8,491 bases of DNA from Pelagilacustribacter hypolimneticus (GTDB lineage Bacteria; Pseudomonadota; Alphaproteobacteria; Pelagibacterales; Pelagibacteraceae): the NCBI GenBank assembly GCA_965235125.1, contig CBDDXH010000046.1:1-8491 (forward strand), read 5' to 3'. Position 1 is the first letter of the stretch. The number at the start of each line of letters is the position of its first letter. The notes below the pieces were generated by a model that had not been told where the DNA came from, searched no databases, and saw only the letters and a program-made list of their open reading frames with translations. Of the stretch, positions 1 through 5,208 are shown one piece after another. The translations under genes and the position numbers were made by a program.

Positions 1-83
1 TTAGCTCTAAAGAAAATTGATCTGATAGCGGCATTCAATCCACCACAATCTCCGCCACTCGTAAGAATTCCAATTTTTTTCAT
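1..83 (-). CDS. pfkA: 6-phosphofructokinase, N-terminal fragment (cut by window edge)
   Basis: The 27 visible codons start at the ATG whose complement is at 81-83 and read MKKIGILTSGGDCGGLNAAI followed by RSIFFRA. This is the nucleotide/phosphoryl-donor glycine loop at the start of PFKA-family phosphofructokinases, which phosphorylate fructose 6-phosphate to fructose 1,6-bisphosphate in the cytoplasm. The usual bacterial motif is GGDxPGxN. Here it is GGDCGGLN, with Gly replacing the Pro. The Cys is reminiscent of the GGDC form seen in long-chain or pyrophosphate-dependent PFKs. The residues that separate ATP from PPi donors lie outside the window, so the donor cannot be told. The gene is divergent from tRNA-Pro, with an 88-bp gap. 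No Shine-Dalgarno sequence is obvious. The family call is firm for so short a piece; the symbol is less so. Confidence 0.8.
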   Translation of the reverse strand, partial: MKKIGILTSGGDCGGLNAAIRSIFFRA

Positions 84-111
84 AAAGAAATTTGCTTTGA
101 TATCTTTAGTA

Positions 112-139
112 TATATATTAAGAATGTTTCAATTGCCAA
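112..139 (-). promoter_or_regulatory. Putative sigma-70 promoter for the phosphofructokinase gene
   Basis: On the minus strand TTGGCA (134-139) is followed after 16 bases by TATATA (112-117). This predicts a start near 105 and a leader of about 20 bases before the ATG at 83. The -35 hexamer overlaps that of the opposing tRNA promoter, because TTGCCAA reads TTGGCAA on the other strand. The local TATATATA run makes the exact -10 uncertain. Confidence 0.4.
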
Positions 140-163
140 AAAGTCTTATTTAACCTATATAAT
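133..163 (+). promoter_or_regulatory. Putative promoter of the tRNA-Pro operon
   Basis: A consensus TATAAT lies at 158-163, with TATATA overlapping it at 156-161. TTGCCA lies upstream at 133-138, giving a spacer of 19 bases (17 if TATATA is used). Transcription would start near 170, one or two bases before the tRNA 5' end at 172, so the 5' leader would be very short. No other promoter is evident before the following genes, so this one probably serves the tRNA and the NDUFS4-like, SbmA-like and AEC genes. Confidence 0.5.
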
Positions 164-171
164 CAACCAAT

Positions 172-248
<77 letters not shown>

Positions 249-252
249 TTTT

Positions 253-540
253 ATGAAAAAACAAGCAAAAATTTATATACCTACAAAAACTGCTATGCAA
301 TCAGGTTTAGGAAAGCAAAAATATTGGATATTAGAATTTGAAACAAGAGACCCGGTAACCAATGTATTAATGGGGTGGGAGTCATCAGACGATACATTAA
401 AAGAAGTAAAACTAAAATTTTCATCAAAGGAAAAAGCCATAGAATATGCTGATGCTAATGATATAGAGTATAAAGTGATTGAACCTAAAGAAAAAAAATT
501 TGTTATTAAATCTTATGAAGAAAATTTTACTAAAAATTAG
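253..540 (+). CDS. NDUFS4-like NADH:ubiquinone oxidoreductase (complex I) accessory subunit
   Basis: This 95-residue protein resembles the ETC complex I conserved-region family (18-kDa AQDQ subunit, mitochondrial NDUFS4). The family assists assembly and stability of the peripheral arm near the N-module; alphaproteobacteria carry a shorter form. Visible family signatures are KYWILEFE (about 23-30), NVLMGWESSDD (41-51), the LKFSSKEKAIEYADANDIEY stretch (57-76), and a C-terminal KSYEENF that matches the KSYGANF region of NDUFS4. The usual basic WxKRTR tail is missing. The chosen start is the ATG at 253. An earlier in-frame TTG at 205 lies in the tRNA anticodon loop and would translate tRNA sequence, so I reject it. 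No Shine-Dalgarno fits between tRNA and start, so the processed mRNA would be leaderless or nearly so. A 2-base gap separates it from the next gene. Confidence 0.88.
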   Translation: MKKQAKIYIPTKTAMQSGLGKQKYWILEFETRDPVTNVLMGWESSDDTLKEVKLKFSSKEKAIEYADANDIEYKVIEPKEKKFVIKSYEENFTKN

Positions 541-542
541 AT

Positions 543-1538
543 ATGTGGCGTAGTTACTTTACAGAAAAAAAATGGTTACTTTGGTCTTGGGGAGGTTTCC
601 TTTTTATTATCATATCTTTATTTTCTCAAACTTGGATCGATGTAAAAATTAATGAATGGTATAAAGGTTTTTACGATCTTTTACAAAAAGCTCCAGAACG
701 TAAACTTTCAGAATTTTATGACGGAATAATTGTATTTATGAAATTAGCAGTGCCTTATGTAATTATTTATACTATTACGAATTATTTTACACGACTTTGG
801 GCATTTAGATGGAGAGAGGCAATGACTTTTTCTTACATGCCTTATTGGAAGGCAGAAGATTCTAAAGTTGAAGGAGCGTCTCAACGTATTCAGGAAGATG
901 CAATGAATTTTGCAAAAATAGTTGAAAGTTTGGGTTTGCAGATTGTTAGATCTATAATGTTGTTAATTGCTTTTATTCCAATCCTTTGGACGTTATCAGA
1001 AAATGTAGTTATTCCTTTTTTTAAAGATATATCAGGTTCATTAGTAGTTGTTTCTCTTACTGCAAGTTTAGGAGGACTATTAGTTAGCTGGATAGTGGGT
1101 ATTAAACTTCCAGGATTAGAATATAATAATCAAAAAGTTGAGGCAGCTTTTAGAAAAGAATTAGTTTATGGAGAAGATGATCGAGCTAGTTACGCAAGTC
1201 CTCCAACTATTTTACAATTATTTACTGGCATTAAATTTAACTATCATAAGTTATTTCTACACTACGGATATTTTGATTTGTGGTTGATTATGTATAACCA
1301 GTCGATGATTATAGTCCCATATCTTATGATGGGACCTGGATTATTTACTGGTGCAATGACATTAGGAGTTTTAATTCAAACCTCTAGTGCCTTTAGAGAA
1401 GTACAAGGTAGTTTTTCTTTATTTTTACAAAACTGGACAAGAATTACTGAACTTAGGTCGATTTATAAACGTTTAAATGAATTTGAAGATGCTATTAGTT
1501 TTAATAAAAAGGTTAAATTTAAAACTAAAAGAGCTTAA
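543..1538 (+). CDS. SbmA/BacA-family inner-membrane peptide transporter (short form)
   Basis: These 331 residues resemble the SbmA/BacA family, proton-driven importers in the inner membrane that take up peptide antibiotics, glycopeptides and related compounds and that fold like an ABC-exporter membrane domain without an ATPase. Recognisable conserved stretches are WYKGFYDLLQKA (39-50), FRWREAM (88-94), EGASQRIQEDAMNFA (110-124), GIKLPGLEYNNQKVEAAFRK (186-205) followed by ELVYGEDD (206-213), and IYKRLNEFE (307-315). From memory E. coli SbmA is about 406 residues. The present protein starts about 75-80 residues later and lacks its first hydrophobic segments, but the central core and C terminus are complete. 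The ATG at 543 follows the previous stop by 2 bases. No fused ATP-binding domain (Walker A or ABC signature) is present, so this is not a YddA/ABCD-type transporter. The substrate in this organism is unknown. Confidence 0.88.
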   Translation: MWRSYFTEKKWLLWSWGGFLFIIISLFSQTWIDVKINEWYKGFYDLLQKAPERKLSEFYDGIIVFMKLAVPYVIIYTITNYFTRLWAFRWREAMTFSYMPYWKAEDSKVEGASQRIQEDAMNFAKIVESLGLQIVRSIMLLIAFIPILWTLSENVVIPFFKDISGSLVVVSLTASLGGLLVSWIVGIKLPGLEYNNQKVEAAFRKELVYGEDDRASYASPPTILQLFTGIKFNYHKLFLHYGYFDLWLIMYNQSMIIVPYLMMGPGLFTGAMTLGVLIQTSSAFREVQGSFSLFLQNWTRITELRSIYKRLNEFEDAISFNKKVKFKTKRA

Positions 1539-1540
1539 GA

Positions 1541-2440
1541 GTGGAAATATTTCTTAAGTTACTAGATGTTATAATACCCGTTTTTTCTTTAATTGGGGTA
1601 GGGTACTATATAGGTAGAAAAGAACCTAAATTTGATACATCGTTTATTACTAAATTCGCTGCCAATTTCGGCTCACCCGCACTAGCTTTCTACGCTATTA
1701 CCTCAACAGGGATTAGTCTCAATCTATTCGTTGACTATTTTTTTTATACTATGTTAGCGGTTTCATGCTTTGCCGTAATAGGAGTAATTTTACTTATCAT
1801 TCAAAAAAGAGATTTTGTAAGCGAATTACCTCCATTGCTTTTACCTAACTGTGGAAATATGGGCTTGCCTATATGTTTATTTGCTTATGGAAAGGCAGGG
1901 ATGGGCATTGCATCAGCAATATCAGCTTTAATTATAATGTCACATTTCACTATTGGAATTTTTTTAGCAAGTAAAAAAATATCTTTCAAAGTGCTTTTGA
2001 AAAGTGCTCCAGTTTACGGAGTTATTATAGCTGTAGGTTTTTTGTACTTTGAGATCCAACCGCCCAAATTCCTTGAAAATACTGCTCTTTTATTAGCTTA
2101 TTGCACAATAACATTAATTTTAATGTCTCTTGGAATAGCACTTACAAAGTTAAAAGTTATTTCTTTAACTAATGCAATTGTTTCTTCTTTTGCAAGGCTG
2201 GTCTTAGGTCCATTAGTCGGTTTATTTTTAATTTATTTTTTTGAATTAAAAGGTTTTGCAGCAGGAGTTTTGTTCATTCAATGTTCTATGCCAAGTGCAA
2301 TTTTAACTTATTTAGTTGGTTCTATGTACTCTAATAAAACAGTGGTAAATAATATCGCTAGTACAATAGTTGTTTCTACCATAGCTTCTTTTTTTACAAT
2401 TCCAATTATTGTTTTTATTGCACTTAAGTTTTTTAATTAA
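1541..2440 (+). CDS. AEC-family (auxin efflux carrier-like) transporter
   Basis: This 299-residue, highly hydrophobic protein has about ten membrane segments. It begins EIFLKLLDVIIPVFSLIGVG, the typical AEC N-terminal helix leading into GYYIGRK. The conserved break in the middle of the protein is present as NCGNMGLPICLFAYGKAGMG (about 105-124), matching the N-x-G-x-x-G-x-P pattern of the family. Characterised bacterial members move malate, malonate or other small carboxylates; the substrate here cannot be read from sequence. I took GTG at 1541 as the start because it is 2 bases past the previous stop and gives the standard AEC N terminus. Only a weak purine stretch (AAGA) precedes it, so translation is probably coupled to the upstream gene. 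The stop shares a TTAATTAA palindrome with the convergent gene's stop. Confidence 0.88.
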   Translation: MEIFLKLLDVIIPVFSLIGVGYYIGRKEPKFDTSFITKFAANFGSPALAFYAITSTGISLNLFVDYFFYTMLAVSCFAVIGVILLIIQKRDFVSELPPLLLPNCGNMGLPICLFAYGKAGMGIASAISALIIMSHFTIGIFLASKKISFKVLLKSAPVYGVIIAVGFLYFEIQPPKFLENTALLLAYCTITLILMSLGIALTKLKVISLTNAIVSSFARLVLGPLVGLFLIYFFELKGFAAGVLFIQCSMPSAILTYLVGSMYSNKTVVNNIASTIVVSTIASFFTIPIIVFIALKFFN

Positions 2441-3426
2441 TTTTCAACAAAAAGTTTATTTTTAAAATCTTCTTCAATATATATTTTTATTATTTCATCA
2501 AACGTTTTTTCAGCCTTAAAACCTAATTCAATTGATCTCTTTGTTTCTAAATTTTTAGCCCAAGATCCAACTATTCTTTCTATTTTAGGATCTAATTTTT
2601 GCTTTATTAGTTTAGTAATATTTTTTCCCGCAATTCTTTTTAAAGAATCTATTTGTTCCTGAACAGTTGCTGATAAACCAGGCATGTTTAAGGTAATTCT
2701 ATTATTAAGCTTTTTGGTATCAATTTCCGCCGCATGAATTAAAAAATTGATTGCCGATCTTGGTGATGCGAACCAGTGTCTGACTTCTGTACTCACCGGC
2801 AAGATTGCTTCAACTCCATTAAGTGGTTCTCTAATTATTCCTGAAAAAAAACCTGATGCAGCTAAATTTGGTTTACCCGGTCTTACACAAATTGTTGGCA
2901 ACCTTATTGATATGCCATCAATTATTGTTTTTCTGGAATAATCGCTTAATAAAAGCTCCGAGACTACTTTTTGATTTCCATATGATGTTAAAGGCGTTGT
3001 AAAAAATTCATCATTAATTTTATTAGGAAAGGGCGCTCCAAAAACTGCAATTGAACTAGTAAAAACTAATTTAGGACGATACCCATTTCCAATAGATCTA
3101 ATATTTTCAAATAGATCCCAAGTCGCTTTAGTGTTTATATCCCATCCTAGATCAAATTCTGCTTCAGCTTGTCCTGAAACAATAGCAGCAAGGTGAAATA
3201 TAACGTCGGGTTTACTGATAATAAGAGCTTTTATTAACCTGTTATTAAGAAGGTTTCCTTTTTTTGCAGTAATCTTAATATTTTCCGCTTTTTGGATTTG
3301 AGTTTTACTAAGATCAAATAGTTCTATTTCTTTAATTTCTTCACCTTTTAGTTTTCCTAAGTCTATTAGTTTACTTAATAGTTTCTGGCCAAGCATGCCA
3401 GCTGACCCTATTATCAATACCTTCAT
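2437..3426 (-). CDS. denD: NAD-dependent sugar-acid dehydrogenase, DenD-like (extended SDR)
   Basis: This 329-residue extended short-chain dehydrogenase/epimerase fold protein carries a Rossmann loop GSAGMLG at 7-13, an acidic Asp38 after the second strand (NAD rather than NADP preference), FHLAAIVSG at 77-85, the catalytic-type Ser pair in FTSSIAVFG (122-130), and Y149xxxK153. The block IRLPTICVRPGKPNLAASGF (174-193), followed by REPLNG and RHWFASPRSA, resembles D-erythronate dehydrogenase (DenD), which oxidises D-erythronate to 2-oxo-erythronate in the cytoplasm. The usual DenD partners (OtnC/OtnI-like aldolase and isomerase, sugar-acid kinase) are not in the window. The exact substrate is therefore inferred from similarity, and another four-carbon sugar acid is possible. 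It overlaps the convergent AEC gene by 4 bases. Upstream lies the long non-coding region; no convincing promoter or ribosome-binding site stood out. Confidence 0.8.
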   Translation of the reverse strand: MKVLIIGSAGMLGQKLLSKLIDLGKLKGEEIKEIELFDLSKTQIQKAENIKITAKKGNLLNNRLIKALIISKPDVIFHLAAIVSGQAEAEFDLGWDINTKATWDLFENIRSIGNGYRPKLVFTSSIAVFGAPFPNKINDEFFTTPLTSYGNQKVVSELLLSDYSRKTIIDGISIRLPTICVRPGKPNLAASGFFSGIIREPLNGVEAILPVSTEVRHWFASPRSAINFLIHAAEIDTKKLNNRITLNMPGLSATVQEQIDSLKRIAGKNITKLIKQKLDPKIERIVGSWAKNLETKRSIELGFKAEKTFDEIIKIYIEEDFKNKLFVEN

Positions 3427-3491
3427 TTTCAGATTTTATTTTATTATTACTCTTAAACAACATTTTATTTTTTAAAAAAAAGTAAATAGTA

Positions 3492-3520
3492 TTGACATAA
3501 ATATTAAAGTTTTAGATTAA
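3492..3520 (+). promoter_or_regulatory. Promoter-like site pointing into the gene-free region
   Basis: A perfect -35 hexamer TTGACA lies at 3492-3497. After 17 bases comes GATTAA (3515-3520), and TAGATT (3513-3518) is an alternative at 15 bases. The -10 is poor in both cases. No plus-strand gene follows until 5209. If real, it would make a non-coding RNA. AT-rich sequence yields such sites by chance, so the confidence is low. Confidence 0.3.
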
Positions 3521-3662
3521 TTAAACATTTTATGTTATTGTATTTATTCAGTTTTTTTATGTTTAAAAATTAATATGTTTATATTAAAAAAAGTTTATTT
3601 TTGATAAAATGTAATATAAATCGATTTAAGATCGACCTAAAAAAGAGATTTAGTATTAAAAT

Positions 3663-3747
3663 TGGCTAATTTATTGAGTTTTTTAAGTATTAATATTTAC
3701 GATTTTTAGTACATGTCTCATTATCAATGATTTTAGACCGTTTAAAA
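3663..3747 (+). repeat. Two-block repeat, copy 1 (block A 3663-3684, block B 3720-3747)
   Basis: Block A is 22 bp, beginning TGGCTAATTTATTGAG and ending in a T run. Block B is 28 bp, beginning ATTATCAATGATTTTAG and continuing ACCGTTTAAAA. Both blocks recur without mismatch at 3787-3808 and 3827-3854, in the same order and orientation. The spacer between A and B is 35 bp here and 18 bp in copy 2, and its sequence is not conserved. Two separately conserved blocks with a variable spacer fit paired binding sites or RNA structural elements better than a simple recent tandem duplication. TATCAATGATTTT in block B differs at one base from the IHF consensus WATCAANNNNTTR. Confidence 0.9.
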
Positions 3748-3786
3748 ACAACTTATTGAATAGAAATTATAGTAATAATTCAAAAA

Positions 3787-3854
3787 TGGCTAATTTATTG
3801 AGTTTTTTTGAGTTATAATAACTATGATTATCAATGATTTTAGACCGTTTAAAA
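3787..3854 (+). repeat. Two-block repeat, copy 2 (block A 3787-3808, block B 3827-3854)
   Basis: This is the second exact copy of blocks A and B. A-to-A distance is 124 bp and B-to-B distance is 107 bp. The spacer holds a perfect small palindrome AGTTATAATAACT (3811-3823) that copy 1 lacks. The end of block B doubles as the left arm of the hairpin at 3848-3891; copy 1 has no equivalent pairing partner downstream. Confidence 0.9.
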
Positions 3855-3891
3855 GCATTGTCTATACTAGATTCTAGAGCTATGCTTTAAA
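3848..3891 (+). other. Imperfect hairpin / inverted repeat downstream of repeat copy 2
   Basis: TTTAAAAGCAT (3848-3858) pairs with ATGCTTTAAA (3882-3891), leaving one bulged A and a 23-nt loop. Inside the loop CTAG-ATT-CTAG (3867-3877) could form a small inner stem. A further TTTAAACG at 3903-3910 is complementary to CGTTTAAA at 3846-3853 and offers a competing fold. The pairing could act in RNA or as a cruciform in DNA; the sequence does not say which. Confidence 0.45.
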
Positions 3892-4028
3892 TGAATATGC
3901 CCTTTAAACGAGCAAAGATGCCTATTTTTTTTTGATTAACGTGAATGTAGTGCAACTTATGCGATGTATAAGTAAAAATACAGAGTAGGTGGCTTAAATT
4001 GAGCTAAAACCCTTGTAATATAATAATT

Positions 4029-4310
4029 CTAGAGGTTTATACCCTCTTTTTTTAAGAGCAATTTCTTAGTAAATATTCCTCCCTTGCCGGAATACCCTCC
4101 AATTTTTCCGTCGGATCTAATCACTCTGTGACAGGGTATTTTAGGTGGATAGGGGTTTTTGCTGATAGCATTAGCAACAGCACGTACTGCAAGTGGCTTT
4201 CCTATGCCTTTAGCCACCTGATGGTAAGTTTTAACTGATCCTTTAGGTATTTTCTTTAGGTAGTTCCAAACTTTTAACTGAAATTTAGTCCCTTTTAAGC
4301 TCATTTTCAT
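4029..4310 (-). CDS. Minimal O6-alkylguanine-DNA alkyltransferase (DNA-binding domain only)
   Basis: The 93 residues correspond to the C-terminal helix-turn-helix/active-site domain of Ogt, Ada-C and MGMT, which move an alkyl group from O6-alkylguanine to a protein cysteine in a suicidal repair reaction. Visible are the start motif GTKFQLKVW (7-15), IPKGSVKTYHQVA (21-33) with the conserved Tyr29, the Arg43 'finger' in AVRAVANA, the active-site IPCHRVIRSDGKIGGYSG (58-75) with acceptor Cys60 and His61, and the LLLKKEG tail. The N-terminal RNase H-like domain of standard proteins (about 160-180 residues) is absent. Alkyltransferase-like ATL proteins are similarly short but replace the Cys, usually with Trp; here the Cys is kept. 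The ATG at 4308-4310 follows the upstream gene's stop by 1 base; a second ATG two codons on is possible. It is probably co-transcribed with the small membrane protein. Confidence 0.87.
   Translation of the reverse strand: MKMSLKGTKFQLKVWNYLKKIPKGSVKTYHQVAKGIGKPLAVRAVANAISKNPYPPKIPCHRVIRSDGKIGGYSGKGGIFTKKLLLKKEGINL
4031..4053 (+). terminator. Short plus-strand terminator-like hairpin
   Basis: AGAGG (4031-4035) pairs with CCTCT (4043-4047) across a 7-nt loop, followed directly by six T (4048-4053). It is read correctly only on the plus strand, where no gene ends; it overlaps the last codons of the minus-strand alkyltransferase. It would be the natural 3' end of any plus-strand transcript made from the preceding gene-free region. 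The 5-bp stem is short. Confidence 0.4.
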
Positions 4311-4311
4311 T

Positions 4312-4506
4312 TCATTTAAAAAATAATCTTTTTAATCTACGAAAAATAACAATAAATACAAGAAACCAACCTGCAATACTGATAAAACTTAACCAGCCTT
4401 CAGATATTGGAAATTTATTAAATAAACTAAACATGGGCTCCATTCTAAATAAAATAATTAACCAGCAAATTATAAAGGAATATCCAATGCTTCTAACAAT
4501 TATCAT
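4312..4506 (-). CDS. Small two-helix membrane protein, unknown function
   Basis: This 64-residue protein is not recognised. It has two hydrophobic segments, about residues 6-22 (rich in Ile, Leu, Trp) and 37-56 (GWLSFISIAGWFLVFIVIF), joined by a loop with EPMFSLFNKFPISEG, and it ends in a very basic tail RRLKRLFFK. By the positive-inside rule the C terminus should face the cytoplasm. It lies 1 base upstream of the alkyltransferase, which suggests one transcript. A spacer of 74 bp separates it from the nuclease gene upstream. Coding status rests on this tight spacing and the clean membrane pattern; in AT-rich DNA hydrophobic small frames can arise by chance. Confidence 0.6.
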   Translation of the reverse strand: MIIVRSIGYSFIICWLIILFRMEPMFSLFNKFPISEGWLSFISIAGWFLVFIVIFRRLKRLFFK

Positions 4507-4580
4507 ATTAATTATTTAAACTGTTTTGTACTTAAAAATATAGTTCAAATTCAGCATTATTTACTATTTTTTCATATAAT

Positions 4581-5126
4581 TTATTTCATTAATTTTTTTA
4601 TATAAAAATCTAATATTTTTTTCATTATTTCTAATGATGCATCTGTTTTTACTCTATTAACAATATCAGAAACAATTATTAGATTATCCTTAACATAACC
4701 TTTTTCAGGATCAATTCTATCTAAAGAAGGGGCAAACTTTTTTGTTTTCCCATCTTTAAAGCCCATTTCAAACTCAGTACCTAGAACAGGACATTTATTG
4801 TCTTTTGGCCATATTTCTTTTAAATATGCCCCGTTAATATTATGCAAAATTCCCTTTTTTTTTGCTCTTATCTTAGAATTAGATAACATTTGTGGAATAG
4901 GGCTAATTTTATATCTTTTTCTAAAAGATTTTGCTTCGCATTCATAGCAATTACTATAATTTCTCCCGCCTTCACTATCTCTCCATCCGCGTATAGATCC
5001 TTTAAATGGACCAGTTTTTAATGGTTTTATCTTCCTAAATTTTGAGAAGTGAAGTAATAAACGACAATTTGTACAATGCTTGTGCGTGAAAATCTTACTT
5101 TGCAATTTTAATAGCGATTTACTCAT
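4581..5126 (-). CDS. HNH-type endonuclease with N-terminal Cys4 zinc module
   Basis: This 181-residue protein resembles phage- and island-borne HNH nucleases. The N-terminal part has a CxxC at 18-21 (HCTNCRLL) and a second at 60-63 (NCYEC), likely one zinc site; the 38-residue loop between them is Gly/Arg-rich. A basic stretch RAKKKGI (87-93) leads into the nuclease core: KCPVLGTEFE (111-120), PSLDRIDPEKGYVKDNLIIV (133-152), then NRVKTDASLE (157-166). In this subfamily LDRID replaces the usual DHxxP His motif, and the Asn residues (148, 157) supply the N and second H positions; this reading is inferred from the pattern. It is divergent from the recombinase with an 82-bp gap containing the inverted repeat, so the two may be co-regulated. 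Possible roles are mobile-element processing or homing; the target is unknown. Confidence 0.75.
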   Translation of the reverse strand: MSKSLLKLQSKIFTHKHCTNCRLLLHFSKFRKIKPLKTGPFKGSIRGWRDSEGGRNYSNCYECEAKSFRKRYKISPIPQMLSNSKIRAKKKGILHNINGAYLKEIWPKDNKCPVLGTEFEMGFKDGKTKKFAPSLDRIDPEKGYVKDNLIIVSDIVNRVKTDASLEIMKKILDFYIKKLMK

Positions 5127-5145
5127 AACTAATTTTTATATTGTA

Positions 5146-5174
5146 TTGACTTAGCAATATAACTAATTTATTAC
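5146..5174 (+). promoter_or_regulatory. Putative promoter of the tyrosine recombinase gene
   Basis: TTGACT (5146-5151) is followed after 17 bases by TATTAC (5169-5174), predicting a start near 5181 and a short leader of about 28 bases. The -10 lies inside the left arm of the 15-bp inverted repeat, so a protein bound there would block transcription. On the minus strand TTGATA (5192-5197) with GTAATA (5169-5174) 17 bases on offers a matching promoter for the nuclease gene. Confidence 0.4.
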
Positions 5175-5205
5175 TATTGATAATTAATGGTTATCAATAG
5201 TAATA
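5169..5205. repeat. Perfect 15-bp inverted repeat with 7-bp centre before the recombinase gene
   Basis: TATTACTATTGATAA (5169-5183) and TTATCAATAGTAATA (5191-5205) are exact reverse complements around the asymmetric centre TTAATGG (5184-5190). The right arm ends 3 bp before the recombinase ATG. Two arms of 13-15 bp around a 6-8 bp centre are the shape of a tyrosine-recombinase core site (as in loxP-type sites). The same layout also fits an operator for a dimeric repressor, perhaps the recombinase repressing itself. It is not a terminator: no T run follows, and both flanking genes start here. Confidence 0.85.
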
Positions 5206-5208
5206 TTT

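Larger units (their letters stand above)
3427..4028. other. 602-bp gene-free, AT-rich intergenic region with repeats and hairpins
   Basis: No open reading frame longer than a few tens of codons and no tRNA- or rRNA-like fold was found on either strand. It holds a plus-strand TTGACA promoter-like site (3492-3520), a duplicated two-block repeat (3663-3854), small palindromes (AGTTAT-A-ATAACT at 3811-3823; AATTAT-AGTA-ATAATT at 3765-3780; ACTTAT-7-ATAAGT at 3955-3973), an imperfect hairpin (3848-3891), and a run of nine or more T at about 3924-3933. Neighbouring genes are separated by 0-4 bases or, around the accessory genes, by under 90 bases, so the length itself is notable. The minus-strand genes either side (alkyltransferase ending at 4029, dehydrogenase starting at 3426) could use it as terminator and promoter space, but neither needs 600 bp. 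Confidence 0.7.

Noticed and set aside
2747..2941. 64-codon plus-strand frame inside the dehydrogenase gene
   Set aside because: It is antisense to well-conserved DenD-like coding sequence and shows no recognisable protein features.
3720..3747. DnaA boxes or a replication origin in the repeat region
   Set aside because: TTATCAATG departs from the TTATCCACA consensus at several positions, only two copies exist here, and no replication gene is nearby.
3860..3900. CRISPR repeat or tracrRNA
   Set aside because: There is a single partial match, no array, no regular spacing and no cas genes.
3427..4028. Degraded gene or tmRNA
   Set aside because: No residual protein similarity was recognisable in any frame and no tRNA-like acceptor domain with an encoded CCA is present.
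5169..5205. Bidirectional terminator
   Set aside because: Both neighbouring genes start, not end, here, and the stem is AT-rich without a following T run.
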